Positions 34,984 through 47,654 are shown, counted from the first letter of the stretch. The stretch: DNA of 64,000 nucleotides from Hsuehochloa calcarea (GCA_036346395.1 CM070599.1:35331232-35395231); one strand, 5' to 3'. Numbers and translations are program-made. The notes: generated by a model not told the origin, from the letters alone.

Positions 34984-37900
34984 TGTAACATCCCCAAATT
35001 AATTAATGATGATTAATATGCATCTCATTAACGTGATTATGGTTTTGAATCTTTTGCACAATTTATTGCACTTGAAAATTCACAAAACAAATTAAACCTA
35101 CAACTCACGTCTGAACTCCCAAAAAGAAATCAGGAATAAAAACTTATGAACACCTTCTAGAAATAATTTATTCAAATACTATATTGATTATCATGAATTA
35201 ATATAATTTTTACCAAATTTTTGGACTTTAATTAGAACCACATAAATTTCAAACATGATAAATAACCTATTTTAAGTTTGAATTTGAATTAAGCAAATAC
35301 CCCATGAACAGTGGGTTATCAAATTTTATTTGGGTACTAGGTCATCCCAAGAACACCCCTGAATTATTTCAAAAATTTAGAATTTTATTTATACATTTAA
35401 AGCCTCAGTCAAAATTGTTATTAATTTAGTCAAATCTGAAATTAAAACCTATCACTATTCATCGAGCCCGAGCCAAGCACTGTTGCACCGACCTAAGCCC
35501 GACGCACCACCCAGCTGCACCCAACCCTCTCTCAGCACCGGTTTGCGACGACCATTCGATCGAGATCTGACGCTCTCGATCAGCCGCCCACTTACCGTTT
35601 CGCCGAGTCGCCGACAACCCAGACCCACGCTGCAGATGTTTCTTCCACCTCGGTCAGGCGCGCAGGAGCCGAGCTCCACGCGGCCGCTGCATGCTGTCGC
35701 GTGCCCGTCAACGGCATTGCCGCACCGCCCTTGGCAACCAATCGTAGGTCTTCGCCCACTCACGCCGCCTATCCTTCGGTCCCGGCCCGTACAAAACCCC
35801 CCGGAAAGCCACCTTCTTCCTCACTTCACCACATTTCTTCCTCTGCAACCCTGCCGCGCTCACCGTCCCAGCTACACTGGTGATCCCCATTGCCGACCGT
35901 CCAAGTCGCCGTGTTTCACACCCCTCCAGAAGCTGAAGCCATCAACCCATCCCGGCTTTGGTCCACTGGAGCACCGTGCCTGCACTTTCTTCCCCGCGAC
36001 CGCCATCATCGTCTCCAGTGCCGCGCATCTTCTCCAACGAGTCCAGGCTCGATTCTCTCCACAGTGATGTAATAATACTCTCTATCCATTTTTGTAATCC
36101 TCATGTCCACCACTACTCCAGAAAATTTCGCGATAGTTTTAGATACAATGAACAGTGACAGATTCTAATTTATTTGGATTTTTGAAAAATAGACTTTCAA
36201 ATTATCATAACTTTTGCATAGAGCATCCAAATCAAATGATTCTTGTTGCTAAATTCACATAAAATCATGCTCTACCTTCTGTGAATGTTTGCATGATTTT
36301 TGGATGAATTTGAATTTTTTGGGTCTTTTCGGTATTATTCGTTCTTATTGTACTTTCGACTTCTTTCGGTAGGTTCCGACGATCCTATTGTATTCGAGAG
36401 TGATCCTCTACAGCAAGATAGTAATCCTCAGCAAGGTAAGCAGTTTGATCATGTTAATCCTATTATTTTCAAGCCTAATATCTTATTTGCAACTTGTATG
36501 TATGCATTGCTATTTTGTTGTTAAATTATGATTTGATTAGTTGATCCTATAGTTGCATAATCTGTAGGTAAATGATATTCCTCTATTACCCGAGCTTAGG
36601 TTATTTGCTGTGATTGGAATTCGTTGGATGAACTCTTGTCACTTAGTAGATTACGAGTTAATATTGCTTAGACATGCTTAGCTATCGGTAGGTTTGGGCG
36701 GTCATCGACTTAGTCGATGATCTTGATCACACAAATCTAATTATTATTTCATTATGTCCACCACTTATGCTTTGTTAATTTGTAAAGTCAAAAACTAAAA
36801 ATAAGAACTGATTTGGACTTGGGCATATTGGAATGTTGGTGTGATCTTTTGGTGTGAATGGAATGGTGCCTAAGTCAACAAGGACCGAACATCTTGCTAC
36901 ACTAAACTAAACAATTTTGCATGCTAACCACGCGAGAAGGATATGAGACCTCTCTTGACTAAGTACTTTGGGAGGTGTTAATTATGAGCTGGTTGGTGGG
37001 TGTTTTAAAAAAATGGTGTTGTGATAGGAGGGGAGCATTAGTAGATCGGCTATAAGTTGGCTAATGTATCTTTCTCTTCGTGGGTTGCGGCTCGTAATTA
37101 GCATCATCTATTGGAAATATCTCGTAGGACTTAGCCGTGTCGGCATACCTAAGGAAGTGTGCTTCATAGCTTGGCAAAAAGGCGGTCTGACGTGTGGGTA
37201 CATTGGTACACCCCTGTAGGGTTAAAACTATTCGAATAGCTTCGTCCTAGGTTATGGATACACTTGGGGAGGTCTTCCAAGAGTTAGACTACAACCTTTA
37301 ATTAAAACTTGACATGGGTGGTATGAATGGGTAATTCATGTTATTGTTGTGGTGACTATTGGGTTAGTCACTTCCAGGATGTTGTTGTTATCTATTTATT
37401 GTTATTATGTTGTCATTTACTGTTATTTGAAGAATAAAAACAGATTGTAAACTTGCTTTTAAATGTACTACATTATTGCAAGTAAGGACTGCTTTTTGCT
37501 GAAAATGAAACATACAACCTCCACTTAAATAAGGTTGCATGTAGTTATGTATAGGTCTGTTACTCTACACGTAAGTCTTGTGGAGTACAATTTTTGTACT
37601 CATTTGCTTTGCTTAACTATTTATTACAGAGGAGGAAGGTGAGCCTCAAGGGCCTCACTTTTGTGAGATGTGCTGTGGGTTTGACGACTAGCTTGGCGGT
37701 CTGGTTGGTTGCCTTGTGGGTAAAGACACACTAATTGACTCTTTTGTTTATCGCCATATTATGGCATTTCGCTTCCGCTGTCTAATTAGTTAATTGTATG
37801 TCTTTTGGCTGGTCGGCCTCCATTTTGTAATAACTCTACTTTGTATGTCTTTTGATTTATTAAGTGTTGATTTGGTTATATGTCTTGAATGAAATTGATG

Positions 37901-38037
37901 CATGAATTTTGTAAAGGGGTGTGTATACTGTATTTCTGAGAAGTATACATATCTCGAAGATATGTGTTATTTTGTTTGTGATGCTAGGATCAATTGGTGA
38001 CTAAGCATTGCAAGCTTAATAAACCGGAGTCCTCACA
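34984..38037 (+). mobile_element. Solo Gypsy-type LTR with target duplication
   Basis: 3054 bp, starting TGTAACATCCCC and ending AGTCCTCACA, with the direct repeat CCTTC at 34979-34983 and 38038-38042. It has the same plan as the LTRs at 2787-8286 and 57888-61297: AT-rich 5' end, C-rich block (35460-36060), then a long transcript-like tail with aaaactattcgaatagc at about 37226. No internal region remains, so it is a solo LTR left by recombination. The long ORFs in the C-rich block occur on both strands and are not genes. Confidence 0.85.
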
Positions 38038-38042
38038 CCTTC

Positions 38043-38560
38043 CGTTGTTGCGCGCTCGTCGCCTCCGACTCCATGGACAGGATCCGCGTGGAGAGGAAGT
38101 TGCAGCCTTGGCGGAGCGCCGCACGGTGGTAGGACACGCGACGGAGCACGCCGGCGAGGGGTGCCTAGGGGACGTCGATGAGGAAGGCAGATGGGGTAAG
38201 GAGGGCATTGAGCTCGCGGAGGCCCGGGTGTGCACATTCGAGGGCAAGGTGGCCGTGGAGGAGGAACCGGAGGGGCGGAGGGCTCCCTTGTCGTTGTTGC
38301 GTACAGGATCTCGGCCGCTGCGGCGGTAAAGGCGGGGCGGCAAAGGAAGCGCCACCGCGACATGGCCGGAGCACGCGTGTGTGGCGATGGCGACGAAGTG
38401 GGGTGCCACCGTCGTGCCTGCGTGCCACGTCGAGCTTTTCGGACCGTGCCCAATTGTGCCATGCTACCTGACAAACACGATCCTAGCCCCAACCCGGCCC
38501 GGCCCGCTCGAAAAGGCACTGCCAACTTGCAGGTCTAATGACAAGGCCTCTTCGGAGATA
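38043..38560. other. GC-rich block, possible captured gene fragment
   Basis: Highly GC-rich with overlapping ORFs in both orientations up to 169 codons. None shows a recognisable domain or codon pattern clearly better than its shadow frames. The block ends abruptly near 38560. It may be a transduplicated exon piece or part of an unrecognised transposon. Confidence 0.3.
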
Positions 38561-39755
38561 CCTTTGTGGCCCTGAAGTTACTTTGCGCTCTCCACGCCCT
38601 GTCGATTTTAATTGTGATGCAAGATAGGCTTTTAATTCGGTCTCTTTTCCTTAATTACACCTTTTTGTTGCATTATTGAGCCAGCCAATTTCCCTATAAT
38701 GTATGAACGCCAAGTAGATTTCGCTTCTAATTTCCAAAGAACATTCCCTAAGAAAAAGTTCCAAGGCATACTTGTGAGAACAAACCGAAGAACAACAGAA
38801 CATGCGGACAATTTTCCTCGCATACCCGCAGCAGAAACATTGTGACGCACCGGAACGTGGATAGGGCCGCTCCTTTCTCGTTGGATACTCGTGGGTATCG
38901 AGCCGTCTAAACGTACTACATTCACCTTCACAGATGAGCGAAGGAAGTCAGCATTCGTCAGCAGTCAGCACTGAGAAAGTAAAAACAAGAGGGAACCTCT
39001 GTCGCATCGTAGCTCTGTCCTCGCAACCTGCTCACGCTCCAGTTACTAATAAAAGGAGGGAAACTTGCACGTCTTTCCCCTTGGTACAGTACTAATAAAC
39101 GCTTTGTACAATTGTACTGGATTGCGTCTAAAGGAATTAACGGTTTGAGGCTCATTTATTATATTTTACCAAGATAAAGAGGAAGAAAAAAGGAATCATC
39201 TTGAGGTTTCTCCTTTTCTCGAGAGGAAATAGCAAAATACTCGTGGGAATTGAAAACTTCCCATCTTTCTTGGAAATAAATATTGGAGTCCAACAAATTC
39301 CTCAAAATAATGAACCATATATATAAATATATCTTTTGTAAGTGCTTACATGATTGTATTATTATTTATTAGATATAGTTATATATAAAGACACATGTTA
39401 AGCATTAGTGCTTAATTAATCATCAATGCTAGAAAATAAACATCTTATCTATTCTATGTGATAAGGGGAAAAAACAATTTTTATTTGTTAAGGTTCTGTG
39501 TAACAACCTGGATTGTACATACTCTAGGGCGCGCCGGGAGCTGGAAACAAATATGTGCGGAGTAAAAGCGAGGGAATGAAAATCTCACACCGAGAGCATG
39601 ACCAGTAAATAGAGCAGCAGCAGTCTTGTTTGGGCCCCGATCAGAGCATAGTGTAGTAATTTCAAATTGGGCTCCAAGACTCCCAAGTCCATAGCCTGTA
39701 GGAAGCAGACGGAAGCAGGGAGGCAGGGAGGGGGGAGAGGGAGAGGGAGAGAGAG
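38561..39755. other. 5' flank of the secreted-protein gene
   Basis: No gene. 39715-39755 is strongly GA-rich (a probable 5' UTR pyrimidine/purine tract) and directly precedes the start codon. No convincing TATA box was found. Confidence 0.4.
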
Positions 39756-42700
39756 ATGGGTTCCATGGCGCTCCTCCGTTCTTTGGCCTGCTTCCTGTTC
39801 CTCCTCAGATCATCCTTGGGGGCAGCAAATGGGATGTACGGTAGAGCTGGTGAGGCGGCGGAGGAGGAGGCTAGCAGGAGGGTCACCGATGGCACCCGCG
39901 GCACCACGAATGCTGCGTTGCCGGGGTACCTCTACACCAGAGCGGTTGGGCGATGCACAACCCAGTAAGCACTAAGCACACGCTTCCCATTCCCATTCTT
40001 GGATCAATTTCTTCTTGGCCTTCCTTTGCAGAGCTACAATCTTTTTACTTGATTCTTTTAACCACGTTGGGTGGTTAGTGGCCACTACAGTGTTAAGTTG
40101 ACATCGAATCTTGGGTAGTCCTCTTTGTGAAACCTTTCTCTTGAAACAAGGTTGGTGATTTCAACTTACATATTCCCCATGCACAAAATGTGGAAACGGC
40201 AAGCTTTTGTAGCTTACCCAAGGGAAATCGACATCTCTCGCATCTACACGCACAGGAGATGAGCAATGCGATGAACAGTAGCTTTTGTAGGTTGGGAGAC
40301 GAGTTCCAAGAATGTAATTTTTAGGCGTTTTCGGGCTTACAGTCTGTGCAAAGCGACCACTTTCGCGATTGGGTAGATCTAAGAATGTTGTTTCAGCCTA
40401 AAATGTCCAGCGGAATCTGCACAAGGTTGCAAGAAGGTGGCCTTTGCGAGCCCACGGCCTTTAATTTGCTTTCATAAAACCCCTTGCCGTATATTCCAAG
40501 CTAAAGTTTTCGACTTACGGTCGATGAAATCATCCTGTCATTTGTCAAGTTTTACAACATCTGTTCTTTCATATCCAGGGTACATTTTGAGTAACTAGTT
40601 CCCATATTCTCTGGTAATGCACAAAACTTATGGTAGAGCCGTAGAGGAAGCACGGAAAAACATATCAACTGGCGACTATAGTTGTAGTACACTCATGTCA
40701 TTCTAGGTTCTTGCACATCCACCGGATTTTTTTTTTAAAAAAAAATATTATTTTAAAAAATATCAAAATAAATAACCGATATAAAAAATTACAAAAATAA
40801 TTCATGTCGCCGGTCCAACTCCCTGTCGCCAGAACGACCAGGTAGTCGAAACCTTCCGACTAGATTTCGAACCTTCTGACCAGTCAAACCTTTTTCGACC
40901 AAGTGGTCGAAACATTTCAACCAATGTTCCGACCAGTGAACTTCATTCGACCAGGTAATCGAACCACCTTTCGATCAGGTAGTCGAAACCTGCTTCTGAC
41001 CATGTGAAGTCGAAACCTCCTTCCGACTACGTGAGTCGAAACCACAGGAAGTTGGACTGACGACAGGGGGTGACAGGGTACCTGTCGCCAGTTCAACCGG
41101 TGACACGAACCCATTTTTATAATTCTACCCTGTCACCAGTTCAACCGGTGACACGAACCCATTTTTGTAATTTTTTGGGATGATTATTTATTTTTGTAAT
41201 TTTTAAAATAATATTATTTTAAAAAAATTCTACAAAAGACTGCAGTACCTTGATTAGATCACTTATCGTTCTTTGGATGGTGTTACTCTAGTCCATGATA
41301 TTAAATGACTTTGGAAATAACTAAGGTAGAGCACACATAAGAAAAAGATGGTAAAAAGTCACCTCGGAATCATACAATGATATGTATGTAGGAACAGAAT
41401 TTCAAAGAAACGTAGGAAGTAACATATTTTCTGCAGGAACTCATGGTCCTCCTTACGCAGATCTGTATATTGGGCTTGCTTATGCAGAGTTGCCTATGGT
41501 AAATGGACAACCAGCGTAACTACTCCTGGTCGAGTCTTGTGGGCATCAGGGCAAGTCACGTCAGTTTCATTAATTTCATGCATCTAATGCCATTTCGTGC
41601 CTAAGCTCTGGTTGTTGAAGTTGCGGTCTTGTGGGGCGTTCTCTGCTAGGGGATGCATTGTTATCATAACCCAGAATGATTCACCAGTTTAACTTCCTTG
41701 TTATAAGGGAATAAATACCACGGCTAAAAATTATTACATAGCATGCATAATTCCTTGTTGAGAATTTCGCATTGGTCACTATCTCCTTTTCATATAGATC
41801 GGATTCAACCAAATTCTTATTCCAGTAACTATAAAAATTATAAAAATCAAAGTGAAAACTATGAAGATCAAAGTACAAACACAACGGAAGTCTTGTATTG
41901 AATTTAATTGAAAACCCGAAGCACAACAACCAAATCCGGAAAACTGAAAGAAAGGTGAGTTGGACGGTCATACCTCTTAGGTTGAGTGGTCTGACCGATA
42001 GCCAACCGGCCAGACCTCTCACAGGGGGCGGTCTGACATCTAGCAGAACAGTACAATCAGCATAACTTAAAAATCACAAATCGACTCAACTTTTGATCTG
42101 GTGATCCAAATCCTCTCAAATTTCAACCATAGCTCATTAAGAAGGTTAAGAATCTATTTCAAATTGACGATCGGGAAGATCAAGCCCAAAGTTCCATGAA
42201 TTTCATAGATGAGGGAATGATGGCACAAGAATCTAGGAAAAATCAAATTTTGATCTTAAAACTTACTCGTTGGTAAAAGATGATTCTAGATGCATTCCTA
42301 TATGTCACAATGAACAAGATCACAACAAAAAAAAACAAATGATCACTAAATTCCCAAAAGTTACCAAAAAGAGCAAGAACAAAAAGAAATTCATCTTAAA
42401 GTAATCTTGTTTTGATTGATTTGATATAGATGTTGGTTTATAACCACTCAACCATAGAGGACAAAAGCTAAACACTTGAGTACACAATCAATTTATCTCT
42501 CACAAACCTTAGCTTTAAGCACTCTAAAAACCTAAAATCACAAATTAGGGTTTTTATCTTGGAATGACTTGGAAACTCCACATCTGAATATTCTGTTTTA
42601 TAGTGGAGGCTAGGTTTAGAGAGAAGACCCTAACGGGCACTCGTTAAGCCTACACACAAACAAGTCTAAACTCACAAACGCTTCTCAAAGCCAAAGGTCA

Positions 42701-44337
42701 CCAAGGTGGTATTTTGATAAAGTTACCAAAATGCCCCTTCTTGATTCTTCTTTAAAGACCGTGTCCAATCTTTATTAAGCAATCCGATGCTTCACCATGT
42801 ATAGGTTAATCAACGGCTTTCTTCATGTCGGCAAGTCTCTCCCATCCAGCTTCCTCCAAAACCACCATGACACTTACACAGCTTCCTCCAAAACCACCAT
42901 GACACTTACACCGACCCCCGCGCCGTTTGATACAACTTGTCGCACCGAACTTCCCGTTTGGTCATCCTTATCTATTTTGCACTATGCCGCTATGCTTGAG
43001 TCCAATGATTTCACCTGGCATCCTCGATCGTTCTGGACCTAGGTCTCTAAGTCTAGTCCCGATCATCTTCATCGTTGACTGTCGTTGACCTCCAAGCCTC
43101 ATGCACAACAATAGACCAAGAAATCGATTCCGGGGAGAAGTTCTTCGCAACTTGACCCACGTTAGTCAAGATATGCATCATGCAACACATATGCACTGAA
43201 AACTATGAATTTGACCTAACCAACGATCATCGTTGATTTGTCGCCCAGTGGGCCGGTCTGACCACCAGCACATTGACTTAGCCGGATTTCTCCCTGAAAA
43301 TCCGAACCTTATCTGGAAATTCAAAATAAATAGAACTTTTGACTTGAAGCTCTAAAATTGTGAGACCAAGTGCAGAAGAATCATCTCTTTTGCCTACACT
43401 CTTTATTTTTGGTCCGGCCTAAAATTCGAAAACACTTTTATGGCAGGTCAGACCGCCGCCTACGGCCGGCCTGACTGCCAGCCACTTGGCCTGCTCAAAG
43501 GCCAATCTGACCGCTAGTGGTGGCGGTCAAACCGTTAGCCAGGCCAGTCTGACCGCCTACAGCCTGACATATGAAATATGCCGAAAATGGGTGTTTCAAT
43601 AAACTCTCACTACCATTGTCAATTGTATCATTATAAGATCACGAGCATATCGCTATGATATCCACAGCCTTATATGACGGTATTCAGCTAAATGATCGTA
43701 TTATACGAAACAAAACCGTTTTTGATACTTTCCTCAACAATACGTCAACCCTGAGGCATAATATGAGGTATGTGAACCTTTTGCTTTTGTACATGGCCCC
43801 AATAGGAGTATGTTTTCCTAATTCCTTTTGTACATGGCCCCAATAGGAGTATGTTTTCCTAATTCGGGAACGGACTGGCCCGACGGTAATTTACCATGTA
43901 CAATGCCAAGCAGTACGATTTTATGAAAGTGGAGTTTTCAGCTATACGACAAGTGTGTTAAGAAAACACTGCAATAAGCCTCTGTTTTGTTTGCTATGAA
44001 ACTCTGCAGGTTCTGGAGCAGTGGAGCTGAACCATGGCCCAACATTGTTCCTCAGGAAGCAGCAGTGTCAAAGGTGTTCGGCTCCAGGTCCGTCGAGACG
44101 TACGGGCCGCGCCTTACCCTTTTGGAGGCTACCATGAGGACCGACGACACTGGTGGCAGCGCCTTTGTCAAACTCGTGAAACAAGGAAGCGCGGCTCTCC
44201 TCAATGCCTACACAAGGAGAGGTTTTCCTTTCGATTCCTGGGAGGTGAAGGCACTGCTACTGGAGGCACTCGTGTCCGAGGAGGCTGCGGCTGCCCAGTC
44301 CGAGCGGTTTGAGCAGGCAAACGAGTCCTGCATTTGA
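39756..44337 (+). CDS. Small secreted protein of unknown function, 2 exons
   Basis: Exon 1 is 39756-39964 and exon 2 is 44010-44337; the junction CA|GTAAGC...CTGCAG|G keeps the frame (537 bp, 178 aa). The N-terminus (MGSMALLRSLACFLFLLRSS) followed by LGAANG looks like a cleavable signal peptide. The mature part has an acidic, Ala/Glu-rich stretch and a conserved-looking core: LPGYLYTRAVGRCTTQ joined to FWSSGAEPWPNIVPQEAA, then TYGPRLTLLEATMRTDD and GSAALLNAYTRRGFPFDSW. Two cysteines remain, one in GRCTTQ and one near the C-terminus. The joined exons read as one compact domain, which supports the gene model. I recall similar plant proteins of unknown function but cannot name the family. The 4045-bp intron contains a foldback element and a retrotransposon LTR, so efficient splicing is a question. 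Confidence 0.8.
40725..41235. mobile_element. Foldback DNA element in the intron
   Basis: Long imperfect inverted ends: the left side has aatattattttaaaaaatat...attacaaaaat and then gtcgccggt, and the right side has accggtgacac...atttttgtaat...aataatattattttaaaa. The interior holds the GACC-n-GGTC minisatellite (about 40845-41045). A direct duplication of about 53 bp (ttcaaccggtgacacgaacc) lies at about 41092-41165. No coding sequence. The superfamily is unknown. Confidence 0.6.
40845..41045. repeat. GACC-n-GGTC minisatellite, second locus
   Basis: Roughly eight degenerate units like gaccaggtagtcgaaacct / gaccatgtgaagtcgaaacctccttcc. They match the array at 5935-6130 in unit sequence and spacing, though the surrounding sequence differs. 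Confidence 0.6.
41690..43666 (-). mobile_element. Inverted, diverged LTR copy in the intron
   Basis: On the minus strand it starts TGTGGATATCATAGCGATA, matching the start of the solo LTR at 975-2694, and then follows that LTR through its ggtc(t/a)gacc palindromes, the gacc..gttgac block at about 43045-43090 and the transcript-leader region at about 42590. The 3' end has diverged and no target duplication was found; the left border is approximate. It carries no coding sequence. Confidence 0.65.
43784..43865. repeat. 41-bp tandem duplication
   Basis: Two identical copies of a unit beginning cttttgtacatggccccaat, at 43784-43824 and 43825-43865, in the last part of the intron, about 145 bp upstream of the exon 2 acceptor. 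Confidence 0.85.
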
Positions 44338-44460
44338 AATCCGATGAAGAAAGAGTTGCCATTATTCCTGCTTGGAAAGCTGTATCAGGAGACCGGTAGT
44401 ATAGTAGTGTGTTTGTAGACTGTATTAGGTCACCACTTCTGTGACAAGGGATCTCTCAAG

Positions 44461-44869
44461 CAATGTTCTCTTTTGGTCGGTATGCTATCTAGATGCTTTT
44501 GGTATTTCTGAAATGTTGTTTGCACTGACGCTTTGTGCAATGTGTGCAGTGTAGCTCGTATCTATGTGCGACTGGACCTTTCATATTGTGATTTAGATGG
44601 AAGGTTTATACTTTATACTGCTGTATTAGTATATCATATTTCTACGCTATAAGTTGTGCTAATTGGCTCAGCAATGTTCTCTTTTGGTCGATATGTTATC
44701 TAGATGCTTTTGGGATTTCTGAAATGTTGTTTGCACTGATGCTTTGTGAAATGTGTAGCTCGTATCTATGTGCGACTAAACATTTCATATTGTGATTTAG
44801 ATGGAAGGTTTATATTGCTGTATTGGTATATCATACTTCCACGCTATAATTTGTACTAAATGGCTCAGC
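44461..44869. repeat. 211-bp tandem duplication downstream of the secreted-protein gene
   Basis: Unit 1 (44461-44671) and unit 2 (44672-44869) both begin caatgttctcttttggtcg and end with aatggctcag-like sequence; they differ by scattered substitutions and small deletions. They start about 125 bp after the stop codon, so they probably fall in the 3' UTR or terminator region and may duplicate the polyadenylation site. Confidence 0.8.
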
Positions 44870-45442
44870 GTGTCATGAAACTTTTTAGATAACAGAAAAG
44901 AAAAAACTCTTTCGACCCCTGCATCAAGGATGTACACAATTCAATTTATTACAAAAATACAAGTTCCAAAGTAGTAAAAAATAATATAAGTGACTCGAAA
45001 CCTTACAACAAAAAGATGACTGAACTTTAAATTCAATTATTACATATCATGTGATTATACCGTCACCTATAATTGTTGAAGATTTACTTCGTCACATACT
45101 CCAACCTGCCGCTCAACATAAACTCTTTCTAGGTCGGTTTCTGCATATTTGCTTATGCTCTCATCTAGTGCCCACTCAATAAGATAACATGCAAGGGATT
45201 AGTGATAATCTTTTTTTTAAATCAAAATCAGCATATCATGGAATTGGCCATCTGTTTATGAACAAGGGAGAAAAAAAACTTGTAAATACTAAATATGGTG
45301 TACTTACAACTTCGTCTTTGGTTCGTACGTATAAGTTGGCTGTGGCCCTTGTAGTTGGCAGCGACGCCGATGTTGGTGGAAGTTTGCACGGAGTCGGCGT
45401 GTGCGCACCGCGCAACCTACCAAGTGAAAACGTGCCGCAGTG
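44870..45442. other. Unassigned intergenic DNA
   Basis: No gene or repeat recognised before the MULE target site. Confidence 0.4.
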
Positions 45443-45863
45443 GGTGGCAATTAGAGTTATCGATATTTGTACTGGTATCGACTATACGAATTTTTGGCCG
45501 ATACGGCCGATTTTGCGCGCCGTATTCGTCCCGGTTTTGGTGCAGCATCGCGACGATTGGCTGGCGCACAAGACTTCGAGCGCGCGCCGATATATTGAGA
45601 GCGACGCGCGATTTCATTTCGCAATGTTCTTCCGCTAAGTTCATATTCGACCACTCGCCGCTCCTCCGCTCATTCTTTTCTTTTCATTCGCTTGCTCCTC
45701 GATTATATTTCAACGTTATTAACCGTCGCCGCCGTTCGCGGTAGGTTTATCGTAATTTTTAATTTAACTACATTCTTCTATGTTTAATTAGCCACATTGT
45801 CGAATGTTCGCTATGTATGTTTTGCTAGTCATGTCTCTACCGAGCTACTAGAACAATTCTACG

Positions 45864-46930
45864 ATGAGGACCACCGTGCAAGCTGTGGCGCCCGGCGTGG
45901 CGTGGATGGCCCTCCGCCGGCGCGCCAAGCGGGAGGGACCGTGGGCGCTAGACGATCGTTACGCCCCGTTCCTCCGGGAGGCGGGCTTGTTGCCCTTTGC
46001 GAGGATGGTGTCCTTCCAACGGGGTTCACCCTAGACGCCACTGTTGTCCGCACTTGTGGACCGGTGGAGGCCGAGACGCACACCTTCCATTTTCGGTGGG
46101 GTGAGATGACGATCACCCTAGAGGATGTCTCGTTCTTGACCGGTCTCCCGATCCGGTGTGCCGCTTGTTCCGCCCTCCGAGAGCGGATCGAAGGTCGACC
46201 GAGCAGCGGTTTGGCCAACTCTGCCGGAGGGTGCACGTGGCGCCCTCGGGCTTGGCCGAGGCGCCAATGAATGCCCGCAGGTGCACTGAGGCGTCGTTAG
46301 GACGCATCTCGTTGCTTACCTTCTCCGGCTCTTTGGTTGGGTCTGTTTCCAACCACAAAGGGCGATTTTTGAACCCCACTTCATCCGCCGCCGAGTCTTT
46401 GGTCGACGCGGGCCGAGCCGATGCCGCGACTGGTGGGGATCACCGCCTTTGCGCTACATACCGAGGGTTGTGTGACGCTTGCGGCGGCACTGGTAGCAAC
46501 CTAGTCGTGTGCTACGTTCTCCTGCGGTGTGGAGTTGGGAGCACTTCCTGCTGGGCGTCCGACCATTGAGACAATGGCGCACCTGTTCCCTCCCGGATGG
46601 CGACCCCATAGACGCGCCCACCATGGGCTTACGGTGATCGCGGCGGCCGCGTCACGCTGGGCCAACAGAAGACCGGCGAGGTGCTACTCGTTGTACCACA
46701 ACGAGTTCGAGTTATTGCACGAGGCGACATCATCCGTGTCCATGGCATGCTGATTTTCTCCTCGCGGTTGCGCGCGCACGGCCGTCTGTTTCATGCCTCG
46801 TGGATCGATTTTTGTGGGCGACGACCTTGCCAGGCGCCTTCTACTATGCACTTCATGCGTACTTCCTGGTTGGACCGTGCACTCGGTGACACACGGCCGA
46901 TGGACAAAGCGCACGTGCTATAGCTTGTTG
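45864..46930 (+). pseudogene. Plant mobile domain (PMD) protein, frameshifted
   Basis: Pieces in different plus-strand frames line up with the aminotransferase-like plant mobile domain found in MAIL1/MAIN proteins and in many MULE and Gypsy elements: DDRYAPFLREAGLLPFARM (about 45955-46010), ETHTFHFRWGEMTITLEDVS with FLTGLPIR (about 46070-46160), YLLRLFGW (about 46315), ATYRGLCDACGG (about 46455), and RWANRRPARCYSLYHNEFEL (about 46655-46720). At least four frameshifts separate them. Known PMD proteins act in transposon silencing and genome stability; this copy cannot make a full protein. Confidence 0.72.
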
Positions 46931-47205
46931 CACGCCACCTTGTTCGGGAAGCGCCGCCCAACTAAGAGGGTGTCGGCTTCAAACACCCACCGGAGCCTTC
47001 TTCTTGCGGTAGTACGAGCGAACGCACCGCGATATCATCAAGTCTCGATGCCACGTAAGGACCACCGGCCGTGTGCGTCCTCGTCGGCACCATCCGAGCT
47101 TGGGTCGGTGTCCTCGTCGGACTCCAACCCGAGAGTCTCGTCCGTAGATACTCGTGGCGGTCGATGCGGGCCGACCACCATGTTTCCGCCTCATTTGGCT
47201 CAAAA

Positions 47206-47627
47206 TTAGGCACGGACTTCCTCCGAGGCAAAGACATTCCGTGCCGCCATCTTGAGCTTCGGTGCGCTTGCCCGCTTATGCAGCCTCGGCATCATCGGGG
47301 TTTCAGACGCCCTATGTACGAAATTGACGTACACCATAGGCTTCCGTGAATGGCCGCCTCGGCCGAGACAATCTCCATGTCTCGCCTCCATGCTATGCTT
47401 CCATCCACCTTTACGAGCTCCCACACATAATTGGTGCAGGTGATCGCCTCAATTATAACTTTCTTCGTCCTTGGCTCCGTGAGGAACTCCTCCGGATGCG
47501 ACCGCACTCGTGAATATTCATCGCGTGGAGCCCTCCGCCGGACCACCTTGTCGGCATCTCGACAGTCCAACCCATCGTGTCCGGCTCGCACAAGGCCATC
47601 GTAGTAAAATACAATCAAGTCTTGCAT
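47206..47627 (-). pseudogene. Convergent broken ORF of unknown family
   Basis: From ATG 47627 the frame is open for 111 codons: MQDLIVFYYDGLVRAGHDGL, DADKVVRRRAPRDEYSRVRS, HPEEFLTEPRTKKVIIEAIT, and CTNYVWELVKVDGSIAWRRD. It then shifts near 47330 into a frame encoding YVNFVHRASETPMMPRLHKR and ASAPKLKMAARNVFASEE. The antisense frames are less protein-like, and a TATA box lies upstream on the same strand, so I think this was a real gene. It runs head-on into the PMD pseudogene. I do not recognise the family. Confidence 0.45.
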
Positions 47628-47654
47628 GTTCGAAAATACCTAAACCCACAACAA

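Noticed and set aside
35455..36072. ORF of 194 codons on plus and others on minus
   Set aside because: Composition artefact in the GC-rich part of the solo LTR at 34984-38037.
38016..38538. 169-codon minus-strand ORF and plus-strand ORFs
   Set aside because: Overlapping open frames on both strands in a GC-rich block; no recognisable domain or splice structure, so it is listed only as an unassigned block.
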